Made by a program: the position numbers and the translations under genes. The notes beneath the pieces were generated by a model. The model was not told the DNA's origin, searched no databases, and worked only from the letters and a program-made list of their open reading frames with translations. This document shows, piece by piece, positions 1 through 7,095 of a DNA stretch of 29,440 nucleotides; the stretch's first letter is position 1; every line of letters begins with the position of its first letter. This DNA is from a virus, in the IMG/VR virus record IMGVR_UViG_3300009593_002493, positions 1 through 29,440 of that record; one strand, written 5' to 3'.

Positions 1-117
1 ACTAATTTTAAAGAAATAAAAAAGATGTGGAGCCCTTATCATAACCGTTATGTGCCAAAATGTTTTGCTACGTGTGGCAGTAAGGGCATTTACCTAGATT
101 TTGATAAAGAACTATGA
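1..117 (+). CDS. 3' end of an unidentified gene
   Basis: An open frame enters from the left edge and stops at TGA 115-117, giving the last 38 codons of a protein whose start lies outside the window. The tail contains two cysteines five residues apart (CFATC-G) and ends LDFDKEL. An in-frame ATG at 25 is also possible, giving a 30-residue peptide, but there is no Shine-Dalgarno sequence before it, so a truncated longer gene is the better reading. The function is not recognisable from this fragment. Confidence 0.45.
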   Translation, partial: TNFKEIKKMWSPYHNRYVPKCFATCGSKGIYLDFDKEL

Positions 118-118
118 A

Positions 119-139
119 CTAATAGATACAATCTATTAG
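119..139 (+). terminator. Perfect hairpin after upstream gene, possible terminator
   Basis: CTAATAGAT (119-127) and ATCTATTAG (131-139) form a perfect 9-bp stem with a 3-base ACA loop, two bases after the preceding stop codon. There is no U tract after it, so it may stabilise the 3' end of the upstream mRNA rather than terminate transcription. Confidence 0.35.
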
Positions 140-146
140 ACATGCT

Positions 147-190
147 GACTCCTGTGTGTTATTATTAGTAAATAGTATGACATAGGAGTT
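147..190 (+). promoter_or_regulatory. Late promoter inside a hairpin that would hide the ribosome binding site
   Basis: GACTCCTGTG (147-156) can pair with CATAGGAGTT (181-190): 10 bp, two of them G-U. The right arm contains the AGGAG ribosome binding site of the next gene. A T4-like late promoter motif, AGTAAATA (167-174), lies in the loop, so a late transcript would start near 180 and lack the left arm. Read-through RNA from upstream would carry both arms and be poorly translated. T4 controls genes e, soc and the I-TevI gene in this way. The pairing is visible in the sequence; the regulatory role is inferred. Confidence 0.5.
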
Positions 191-194
191 TATC

Positions 195-1250
195 ATGCCA
201 CCACGCAATCACAAAAATTGGTTAAAACAACCTAAAGTAGAATCCATTATTAGCACAGCATATAATAGTCCAGAAGTATTTGATCAGGAGCAGGAACATA
301 TCTTTAAAAAGGTTTGGGTGCCTGTCTGTCATATATCAGAAATGTATAACGAATTAGATTTTAGAACAACTCAAATAGCAGGAGTCAATATTATAGTATG
401 GAACACTGGCAATGGTGTAAAAGCATATCGTAATTACGGCTTTAATACCCCTAGTGGTACACTAGGTGCACCTATTGTAACTGTTGAGCCAGAGTTACAT
501 AGCGAAATAAAGCATGGAGGTATGATATGGGTAACACTTGATCCTAATCCAACGCAGAGTGTTGAACAATGGACAGCAGGTGCATTTGATTGTATCGCAG
601 ATGCTATTGACACAGAAGAACTAGAAGTATTTCATTATCATAAAGCAATAATAGATACAAACTACAAACTTTGGCACGACACAAACAGTGAATTCTATCA
701 TGACTTTATGCACTACTTCAATCGTGTAACAGGATTCAATGATGAATACTTTGCTCGTAAGAACATTGCTTTTGATAACGGACATGTCAACGTAAGTTCG
801 TTTACAGTGAACTACACAGAGTTTGACAAGGCAGGTGACCGAGGAGAGTTAAGTTTTCCTAACCTACCACCCAACCAATGGTACATGGTAGACCTGTTTC
901 CAGGATTCAATTTCAATCTACGTGGAAGTGCCTATCGTTCAGATAGTGTTACGCCCTTAGGTTGTAACAAGGTACTAATTGAGTTTAGAGGATATGGATT
1001 GAAAAAAGATACGCCCGAAGAAAGGCAAACAAGAATCAAGCATCACAATTCAATTTGGGGACCATTTGGCCGTAACCTACACGAAGACCTTATAGGTGTA
1101 ACAGGACAAGGTGTTACAATGAGGGAAGGCACTGAGAATAGAAACATACTACATGGTAGACATGAGAATAGAACCATACATGATGAAGTTGGTATGCGTC
1201 ATTACTACAGTGAATGGGGAAAGTATTTAGATGTTGACCCGTATCAGTAA
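195..1250 (+). CDS. Rieske-type oxygenase alpha-subunit homologue lacking the Rieske cluster
   Basis: This 351-residue protein follows the layout of ring-hydroxylating oxygenase alpha subunits. The N-terminal part (residues 30-120: EHIFKKVWVPVCHISEM, then a strand ending IWVTLDP) is followed by a catalytic domain with NYKLWHDTNSEFYHDFMH (156-173). That matches the iron-binding NWK...E..YH...H region, with H169 and H173 as likely ligands (spacing x3 rather than the usual x4). D298 in NLHEDLIG is a candidate carboxylate. The C-x-H ... C-x2-H ligands of the Rieske [2Fe-2S] cluster are absent: where they should be (about 79-109) the sequence is NYGFNTPSGTLGAP and the loop is shortened. It may be a mononuclear iron enzyme taking electrons elsewhere, or a repurposed fold. 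The start is set by AGGAG at 184-188. Substrate unknown. Confidence 0.75.
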   Translation: MPPRNHKNWLKQPKVESIISTAYNSPEVFDQEQEHIFKKVWVPVCHISEMYNELDFRTTQIAGVNIIVWNTGNGVKAYRNYGFNTPSGTLGAPIVTVEPELHSEIKHGGMIWVTLDPNPTQSVEQWTAGAFDCIADAIDTEELEVFHYHKAIIDTNYKLWHDTNSEFYHDFMHYFNRVTGFNDEYFARKNIAFDNGHVNVSSFTVNYTEFDKAGDRGELSFPNLPPNQWYMVDLFPGFNFNLRGSAYRSDSVTPLGCNKVLIEFRGYGLKKDTPEERQTRIKHHNSIWGPFGRNLHEDLIGVTGQGVTMREGTENRNILHGRHENRTIHDEVGMRHYYSEWGKYLDVDPYQ

Positions 1251-1291
1251 ACGTATATTTAAAATATTAGATTGGATTAGTAGAGATGCTG

Positions 1292-1309
1292 GCCCCAAAC
1301 ATATGGGGC
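1292..1309 (+). terminator. GC-rich hairpin, weak terminator candidate
   Basis: GCCCCA (1292-1297) pairs with TGGGGC (1304-1309) around a 6-base loop, 42 bases after the Rieske-like gene. The following sequence is AT-rich but has no clean U run. It sits just upstream of the sigma70 promoter at 1330 and could separate the two transcription units. Confidence 0.35.
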
Positions 1310-1329
1310 GAAATTAATTTAAAAAGCTC

Positions 1330-1365
1330 TTGACAAGCATATAAGTCTATGTTATGCTATAAATA
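1330..1365 (+). promoter_or_regulatory. Overlapping sigma70-type and T4-like late promoters for the phosphate permease
   Basis: TTGACA at 1330-1335 and TATGCT at 1353-1358 are separated by exactly 17 bases, a near-consensus host sigma70 promoter. A perfect T4 late-promoter octamer, TATAAATA, follows at 1358-1365. The gene downstream could therefore be expressed both early by host polymerase and late by modified polymerase. The predicted starts near 1365-1371 lie just before the structured leader. Confidence 0.7.
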
Positions 1366-1370
1366 AAAGT

Positions 1371-1443
1371 GCAACAATAATGTTGTCAGCCAGGCAATTA
1401 GTCGAGCCTGGTCTAATTTGTGAGTACCGTGGTCAAAGCGGTA
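1371..1443 (+). promoter_or_regulatory. Structured 5' leader with three consecutive hairpins
   Basis: Between the promoter and the permease gene there are three hairpins in a row: CAACA/TGTTG (1372-1376 with 1381-1385), CCAGGC/GCCTGG (1390-1395 with 1406-1411, 10-base loop) and TACCG/CGGTA (1425-1429 with 1439-1443). The ribosome binding site GAGGAG lies directly after the third (about 1448-1453). Such a leader could be a cis-regulatory RNA. It does not match a riboswitch class I can name. Confidence 0.45.
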
Positions 1444-1460
1444 AACAGAGGAGATAAAAA

Positions 1461-2420
1461 ATGGACGCACTCACCATATGGATGGCAGTGGGTTTCCTAT
1501 TTGCAGGATACGCAGTTATTGCCAACGATAGTGTACAAACTCTCGGTACATGGATAGCTTCGAACAATGAGAGATTCAATTGGAAAATTATGTGGGGAGC
1601 GGCTTCGGCCGTTTTATTATGGACACTTTGGTATGGTTGGTATACTAATGGTGGTGACATAAGCTATGGCAGATTAAATAAGATTCCATTCCAAGAAATT
1701 AAATGGTACCATGCTCTTGCTCCTGGAATACTTTTGATACTTACACGGATAGGTGTACCGGTATCAACTTCGTTCCTAGTGTTATCAGCATTCGCAAGTA
1801 CATTTGTATTAGAAAAGATGCTTATGAAATCTATGATGGGCTATGCTGTCGCGGCAGTGGCGGCTTATGCTATTTGGATTGGTGTAAGCAAAATATTAGA
1901 CGAAGCAAAACCAGTCAAAGAAGAACATAAATCATATTGGCGTGTAGGTCAATGGGTAACGACAGGCTTCCTGTGGTTTACTTGGCTATCACATGACATG
2001 GCAAACATTGCAGTATTCCTGCCTAGGGAAATACCCTATGATCTAATGATAATGATTAGTGTCATGTTTATAGTAGGGCTTGCCTATATGTTTAAAGAAG
2101 GCGGAGGTAAGATTCAAAAGATTGTATTAGAGAAACATAATACTCGTTATGTAAGATCTGCTACAATTATTGATTGTGTTTACTTTTTAATACTTTGGTT
2201 CTTCAAAGAACTTAACGACATTCCAATGAGTACAACGTGGGTATTTGTTGGGTTACTATGCGGACGTGAACTTGCTATGGCAACTATTACAGGAAAAGAG
2301 AAATTTAAATCTGTGTTTCCTTTAGTTACCAAAGACTTCTTTAAGATGATGATAGGTCTTGGTGCTAGTGTTGGCGTAGTATTATCAATCCACTATATTA
2401 TTGTTCCAAACGGACTATAA
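1461..2420 (+). CDS. PiT-family inorganic phosphate permease
   Basis: A 319-residue polytopic membrane protein with about eight to nine hydrophobic segments. It shows the duplicated signature of PiT/PHO4 transporters: FAGYAVIANDSVQTLGTWIAS near residues 14-33 (family form G-x-N-D-x-x-N-x-x-G-T) and a second copy, WLSHDMANIAVFLPRE, near 176-191. Known members import phosphate with H+ or Na+ across the inner membrane. The protein is shorter than cellular PiT proteins (about 400-500 residues). It has its own promoters and a structured leader, and the next gene makes PRPP, which suits a role in feeding phosphate to nucleotide synthesis. Both ANDSV and SHDMA depart from the usual sequences, so substrate specificity is uncertain. 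Confidence 0.75.
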   Translation: MDALTIWMAVGFLFAGYAVIANDSVQTLGTWIASNNERFNWKIMWGAASAVLLWTLWYGWYTNGGDISYGRLNKIPFQEIKWYHALAPGILLILTRIGVPVSTSFLVLSAFASTFVLEKMLMKSMMGYAVAAVAAYAIWIGVSKILDEAKPVKEEHKSYWRVGQWVTTGFLWFTWLSHDMANIAVFLPREIPYDLMIMISVMFIVGLAYMFKEGGGKIQKIVLEKHNTRYVRSATIIDCVYFLILWFFKELNDIPMSTTWVFVGLLCGRELAMATITGKEKFKSVFPLVTKDFFKMMIGLGASVGVVLSIHYIIVPNGL

Positions 2421-2429
2421 ACAACGATA

Positions 2430-2458
2430 GGATTTTGTTATATACTATTACAAAATCC
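2430..2458 (+). repeat. Perfect inverted repeat between permease and PRPP synthetase genes
   Basis: GGATTTTG (2430-2437) and CAAAATCC (2451-2458) form a perfect 8-bp stem with a 13-base AT-rich loop (TTATATACTATTA). The loop contains TATACT, a possible -10 element. It could be a terminator or a promoter inside a hairpin, but no -35 or U run settles this. Confidence 0.4.
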
Positions 2459-2483
2459 ATAAAATGAAAGGTTAATATCGAGT

Positions 2484-3419
2484 ATGAAGATCATTTCAGG
2501 TAATGCTAACATTGAGTTAGCAAACAGGATCGCAGAACATTGCTTTGCACCAATAGTTCCTGCAAACGTAACAGCCTTTGCTGATGGGGAAATCAGCGTC
2601 GAGTTTTTAGAAAATATTAGAGGAGAAGATGTCTTTATTATTAATTCTACGTCGACACCAGTTAATGACAACTTAATGGAATTAATGATAATGATAGATG
2701 CGGCTAGAAGATCTAGTGCTGACAGAATAACTGCTGTCATTCCTTATTATGGATATGCTCGACAAGATCGTAAGAGTGCAAGTCGTACTCCAATAACTGC
2801 AAAACTTGTTGCCAACTTATTAACTAAGTCTGGTGCAGATAGAATCTTAACTATGGATCTTCATGCAGGACAGATACAAGGATTCTTTGACATTCCAGTT
2901 GATGACTTAACAAGCAGGATTGCATTTGCAAAAGATATAAAAGAAAAGATTGATGTTGAAAATAACTCTTTAATATTTGTATCTCCTGATGCAGGAGGAG
3001 TTGTTAGAGCTCGTAAGTTTGCTGACATGTTTAACGGAGACATTGCTATTGTTGATAAACGTAGACCTAAAGCAGGAGTTAGCGAAGTTATGAACTTAAT
3101 TGGTGATGTTAAAGACCAACATGCTATATTAGTTGATGACATTGTTGATTCAGCTGGAACATTAGTTAATGCCGCCAAAGCAATTAAAGACGCAGGAGCA
3201 TTGAGTGTTAGAGCTTATATAACTCATGGAGTCTTAAGCAATGATGCACATCAAAAGATAGAAAAGAGTGTACTTGAAGAACTAGTAGTAACAGATAGCA
3301 TAAACTCAAGACCAATTAGTAAGTTTAAAAAGATAAGAGAAGTTACAGTAGGCCCAATGTTTGGTGAAGCCATTCGTAGAATTACTAACGAAGAATCAGT
3401 TAGCACTCTATTCAGGTAA
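2484..3419 (+). CDS. prs: Ribose-phosphate pyrophosphokinase (PRPP synthetase)
   Basis: This 311-residue protein is full length for the family (E. coli Prs has 315). It makes phosphoribosyl pyrophosphate from ribose 5-phosphate and ATP, the precursor for purines, pyrimidines, NAD and histidine. Visible motifs are the N-terminal FADGEISVEF, the ATP-binding stretch YYGYARQDRK followed by SRTPITAKLVAN, the metal-binding DLHAGQIQGFFD, and the PRPP loop VDDIVDSAGTL. ATG 2484 is preceded by a weak AAAGG. The 3' end overlaps the convergent lipase gene by 12 bases. Together with phosphate import and ribonucleotide reductase it fits a nucleotide-supply programme. All recognisable catalytic motifs are intact, so it is probably active. 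Confidence 0.96.
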   Translation: MKIISGNANIELANRIAEHCFAPIVPANVTAFADGEISVEFLENIRGEDVFIINSTSTPVNDNLMELMIMIDAARRSSADRITAVIPYYGYARQDRKSASRTPITAKLVANLLTKSGADRILTMDLHAGQIQGFFDIPVDDLTSRIAFAKDIKEKIDVENNSLIFVSPDAGGVVRARKFADMFNGDIAIVDKRRPKAGVSEVMNLIGDVKDQHAILVDDIVDSAGTLVNAAKAIKDAGALSVRAYITHGVLSNDAHQKIEKSVLEELVVTDSINSRPISKFKKIREVTVGPMFGEAIRRITNEESVSTLFR

Positions 3420-4157
3420 GGATTTATCTATGTTATCGTGATAAGCCTGGATGTCATGGTCGCCTACAGAATCAAATTTCTTTTGTTTAATTCCTTCCCA
3501 AACACCTTTCCACCAATCCATTAAGCCTGGCTTGCCTATCTTACAATCACTTGTAATATAATGGCATTCTCCGTGATGTCTGTATCCCATAATCCAAAGA
3601 GGAACCTTAGTAACTATATCGTTGTTGTTTTTCCATCTGTGATGAACAACATCTAAACTTTTAACATACCCTGACCAACCTACTCTTGGTGATCCGTAAG
3701 TATAAAGTGCAACAGGATCGTTTAATGATTCCTTATGCTTTGCTCTGCTAGACATTATAGTTGCCATTGCGGCTCCTAAGCTATGTCCACAAAACCAAAG
3801 GTCTTTTTTAAGATTTACCGAACGATCTATGTCTTCACACACCATAGGCCAAAGGTCATCAACTTCTTTTTTGAATCCTTTGTGAACCCTACTAACTGTT
3901 TCGGACATTACTGGAATTGCTTTAAGATCAGCACTAATATCATTCCATGCAGTAGGTTCTGTGCCACGACAAGCTATTACTAAGTCGGTTTTATTCATAA
4001 AACGGTATGCTTGTGCTCCGTCCCTGTCGTAAAACTCTACTGTAGAAAAACCTAATTTTTTTGCTTGACTTTTAGCGTCTTTTAAGTTATAATAAGCAAT
4101 CTTAGATAACTTTGCAAATAATAAGGATTTTTCTTTGAAACTACGATTCTTAATCAT
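3408..4157 (-). CDS. Class 3 lipase (alpha/beta-hydrolase)
   Basis: A 249-residue protein with the lipase class 3 pattern: an oxyanion-region strand VIACRGTEP (60-68), the nucleophile elbow GHSLGAA with Ser126, YGSPRVG after it, a likely catalytic Asp180 in NNNDIVTKVP, and a His near 194-195 (YRHHGE). There is no obvious signal peptide, so it would act inside the cell, or leave with lysis or the virion. Family members hydrolyse ester bonds of glycerolipids. It is on the minus strand, convergent with prs (12-base overlap), with its own late promoter on the minus strand and GAGGGG 9 bases before ATG. Attack on host membrane or storage lipids is an inference. Confidence 0.85.
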   Translation of the reverse strand: MIKNRSFKEKSLLFAKLSKIAYYNLKDAKSQAKKLGFSTVEFYDRDGAQAYRFMNKTDLVIACRGTEPTAWNDISADLKAIPVMSETVSRVHKGFKKEVDDLWPMVCEDIDRSVNLKKDLWFCGHSLGAAMATIMSSRAKHKESLNDPVALYTYGSPRVGWSGYVKSLDVVHHRWKNNNDIVTKVPLWIMGYRHHGECHYITSDCKIGKPGLMDWWKGVWEGIKQKKFDSVGDHDIQAYHDNIDKSLPE

Positions 4158-4184
4158 ATGTTCTTTCCCCTCGTTATATAACTA

Positions 4185-4208
4185 TATTTATTGTTTGCCG
4201 GCTAAATA
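4185..4208. promoter_or_regulatory. Divergent pair of T4-like late promoters
   Basis: The minus strand reads AATAAATA at 4185-4192 and the plus strand reads GCTAAATA at 4201-4208, eight bases apart. Each sits a short distance from a ribosome binding site: GAGGGG at 4167-4172 for the lipase and GAGG at 4215-4218 for the gene at 4230. The same arrangement recurs at 25445-25466. Confidence 0.55.
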
Positions 4209-4229
4209 TGTTATACGAGGACAAATGAC

Positions 4230-4490
4230 ATGAAAAAAGTCACAAGATCTATACTGCAAGAGCTAAACAACCTTAATTTAAGTAAGGATCGCGAGAGCTT
4301 GATTTCTACTACAGGTAACAACTTAATTGAAAGTACCATTAATTTGTTCCAAAAGATAAGCGATCATTACTCGGCTGAAGAGGCTTTAGAACTAGAACGT
4401 CGATTCATTAATAGTGTCCGTACTGGTGATCCTAAGAAGTTTAGACGCGGTATAACAAAAATAAAAGAGAGCAAACAGAATGATTCTTAA
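4230..4490 (+). CDS. Small conserved phage protein, possible head-assembly protein
   Basis: An 86-residue, mainly helical and basic-ended protein with LERRFINSVRTGDPKKFRRG in its second half. I recognise the type from marine T4-like phages but cannot assign a function. Near the N-terminus it has SILQEL (7-12), an L-x-E that could be a prohead-protease site as in its neighbours. It starts the long plus-strand structural block, has a late promoter (GCTAAATA) and GAGG before ATG, and overlaps the next gene by 11 bases. Confidence 0.65.
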   Translation: MKKVTRSILQELNNLNLSKDRESLISTTGNNLIESTINLFQKISDHYSAEEALELERRFINSVRTGDPKKFRRGITKIKESKQNDS

Positions 4491-6678
4491 AGAAGGCGGA
4501 AACATCTTTAAAGATGAAAAAGGCGTACCCGTAACACAAAGAATTGCTAGAGATGATGTTGACCCTACATTAGATTGGGTTGAAAAAATCACAGGAATTC
4601 CACACAAAGACATGAAACTTGGAAGTACTGGAATTAAAAGTTCCAGTGGAGATATTGATGTAGCAATTAATCAAGACGAAGTTAATAAAGAAGAACTATA
4701 TCAAAAGCTAGTTGCATGGGCAGAAAAAAATCATCCTGATGATCCACCTAGAGCTTGGGTAGCAAAGTCAGGAACAAACGTACATTTTAAAACTCCTATT
4801 AATGGAAACCCAGCAAACGGGTTTGTACAAACTGATTTAATGTTTGGTAACCCACAGTGGATGAAGTTTGCACTAAGAGGTATGGGCGATGATACTCCAT
4901 ACAAAGGAGCTCATAGAATGATCTTCTTAGCCAGTATTGCTAAAGCACAAGGCTATCAATGGTCGCCTACAAAAGGACTTGTTAATAGAGATACTAAAGA
5001 ACAAGTATCTATTAACCCAGATGAAATAGCAAAATTATTAATTGGTAAGACAGCTTCAAGATCAGATCTTGATAGTGTTGAATCAATAAACAAAGCACTC
5101 AAAGGTCGATCGGATTACGAAAACTTAGTCGCAGATGTCAGAGCTAATTTTGAGAAACAAGGACTTCCGATGCCTGAGTCAAGAAGTATGCACACTGGAT
5201 TAATGTTAGCAGAAAGAAACATTTTCCAAAAAGCTATAGGCGGTGTTGCTAAAGGAATAGGAAATACTGCTAGGACAGCCTATGCAGGATTTAAAGCAGG
5301 ACAGGCTTCTCCCAAAGGAATTGGTGCTACAAGAAAAGCATACAAACAAGCTGGTGGAGGCAAAACTACTGTAGGCCAAATAGGTAGTCTTGCAAAAAAA
5401 GCAGGACATAAACTTACAGGAACTGAACCAGCAAAAATATCTAAGCCAAGTGTACAAGGTGGATCTTCACAAGGTACACACGTAAAAATGAAAAAGGGTT
5501 GGTCAACTAAAGTTATACCAGCAAAAGATTTTCAAAAATTTAGTGATAAAGGTTGGAAACAAGTAACAAAAGAATCAATTAATGAAGGTGCAAGAATACA
5601 ACACGTAGAAGATTTAGTATTTTTTGAAGGATCAAAAGGAGCCATAAGGGCTTTACAAAGTTTAAGAAAAATGGGTCAAGGAGGACATAAAGATGTCACA
5701 CTCAAATGGGACGGATCTCCTGCAATCATTTTTGGACGTAATGAAGATGGAGAGTTTATACTTACAGACAAGTCCGGATTCGTTGCTAAGGGATACGATG
5801 GGAGAAGTAAAAGTCCAGATGATCTCGAAACTATGTTGCTCAACCGTTCCGGTGGTAAGAACAAAGACAATCCAGATTATGTTAAATTCGCAAACAACAT
5901 GAAGCAAGTTTACAACGACTACGAAAAAGCAGTACCACAAGACTATAGAGGATACTTTAAAGGTGACTTACTATACTTTGATACTCCGCAAGTTGTTGAA
6001 CAAAATTATGTATTCAAACCAAACATAGTAGAGTATGCAGTTGATATTAATAGTGATTTAGGAAAAAAGATTGGCAAGTCTAAAACAGGCGTTGTTATAC
6101 ATAGACAAGTAGATGCAGATGGAAATGAATCTCCGTTACAAGATCCAGACATATTCATAGGTAATAGAGTTTTAGTTGTACCTCCAGTGTCAGTAGAACA
6201 AGCCCCAGAACCAGATCTTCCAGAGCTAGATAGATTAGCACAAATAATTAAAAAAGATTCTTCAGCTATAGATAGTTTACTTAATCCTGATACACTAAGA
6301 GCAATGAAAGTAACAGACTTTCCTGACATACTTTATACATACACAAACAGTAAAGTAGATACTGGACTTGAAAACTTAGGTAGAGATTTTGTTAAATGGT
6401 TAGGTGCTAGTAAAGTTAGTAGAATAAAGCAACAAAAGATTATAGAATATATTAAACAAAACATGCAGGCATTTACAAGTTTATGGGAAGTTGTAAATGG
6501 AATCATGAAAGTTAAAAATGGAATCATTAACCAACTTGATAGTAATGGCGGATCAGTTAAAGCTAGAACCGCAGGACAAGAAGGTGGTGAAGGTTACGTT
6601 CTTGCACACCCTGGTGGGGACGTAAAACTAGTAAACAGAGCAGGGTTTTCAGCCGCGAACAGAGCAGTACAACGATAG
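4480..6678 (+). CDS. Two-domain nucleotidyltransferase: pol-beta-like NTase fused to ligase-like domain
   Basis: A 732-residue protein. The N-terminal region has the minimal nucleotidyltransferase signature GS-x8-GDID: G48-S49, then G57-D58-I59-D60, in a context like pol-beta-type enzymes. The C-terminal half looks like a covalent nucleotidyltransferase of the ATP-dependent ligase class: K-x-D-G at LKWDGSP (K409, D411, G412), EGGEGYVL (701-708) as motif IV and VKLVNR (715-720) as motif V. Between them is a basic Gly/Lys/Ala-rich linker (about 250-345), then SINEGARIQHVEDLVFFEG. I367-N-E369 is a possible prohead-protease site that would release the ligase-like half. The start MILKE is itself an L-x-E. 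RNA or DNA end repair is a plausible role, but no substrate can be read from sequence. Confidence 0.6.
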   Translation: MILKEGGNIFKDEKGVPVTQRIARDDVDPTLDWVEKITGIPHKDMKLGSTGIKSSSGDIDVAINQDEVNKEELYQKLVAWAEKNHPDDPPRAWVAKSGTNVHFKTPINGNPANGFVQTDLMFGNPQWMKFALRGMGDDTPYKGAHRMIFLASIAKAQGYQWSPTKGLVNRDTKEQVSINPDEIAKLLIGKTASRSDLDSVESINKALKGRSDYENLVADVRANFEKQGLPMPESRSMHTGLMLAERNIFQKAIGGVAKGIGNTARTAYAGFKAGQASPKGIGATRKAYKQAGGGKTTVGQIGSLAKKAGHKLTGTEPAKISKPSVQGGSSQGTHVKMKKGWSTKVIPAKDFQKFSDKGWKQVTKESINEGARIQHVEDLVFFEGSKGAIRALQSLRKMGQGGHKDVTLKWDGSPAIIFGRNEDGEFILTDKSGFVAKGYDGRSKSPDDLETMLLNRSGGKNKDNPDYVKFANNMKQVYNDYEKAVPQDYRGYFKGDLLYFDTPQVVEQNYVFKPNIVEYAVDINSDLGKKIGKSKTGVVIHRQVDADGNESPLQDPDIFIGNRVLVVPPVSVEQAPEPDLPELDRLAQIIKKDSSAIDSLLNPDTLRAMKVTDFPDILYTYTNSKVDTGLENLGRDFVKWLGASKVSRIKQQKIIEYIKQNMQAFTSLWEVVNGIMKVKNGIINQLDSNGGSVKARTAGQEGGEGYVLAHPGGDVKLVNRAGFSAANRAVQR

Positions 6679-6687
6679 GAGAATGCT

Positions 6688-7095
6688 ATGAGAATAACTG
6701 ATATGCTTAATGAAGATGAGTTTAACACAATAAGAACTGACCTTCATGATGCCGATTGGGAACAACCAAAAAGCGTCTACGATATGACAGACGAACAAAA
6801 AAGATTAGTACAAATAGGACAAAGAATTAAGGCCGCATTAAGCCCTAAAACAGGTGATGTTAAATGGGATTCAGATGAAGAATGGCTAGATGCAATGAAA
6901 CTTTCTGAAGTTTTAATTGACGCAGGAAAAAATGATAAAGATCTTGGGCCAATGATTAAAGCAAGTGGAATTGATGTTAAAAGAGCAATGAGTATTATTG
7001 AAAAAGTCAAAAAAGGCAACGTTGATATTACTAAACACACAGACGGCGACCATGATGGCGTTGACAAGTTAGCTAAAGCAGTAGCAGACGCATAA
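6688..7095 (+). CDS. Small phage protein with capsid-targeting-like N-terminus
   Basis: A 135-residue acidic, helical protein of unknown function. It begins MRITDMLNE-DE, which matches the T4 internal-protein type of N-terminus (an acidic residue, two hydrophobics, then x-E) followed by an L-N-E prohead-protease site. A C-terminal HTDGDHDGVDKL segment is calcium-loop-like (DxDHDGxD) but too short to assign. It follows the ligase-like gene after a GGAG site, and its TAA overlaps the next ATG (TAATG). Confidence 0.65.
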   Translation: MRITDMLNEDEFNTIRTDLHDADWEQPKSVYDMTDEQKRLVQIGQRIKAALSPKTGDVKWDSDEEWLDAMKLSEVLIDAGKNDKDLGPMIKASGIDVKRAMSIIEKVKKGNVDITKHTDGDHDGVDKLAKAVADA

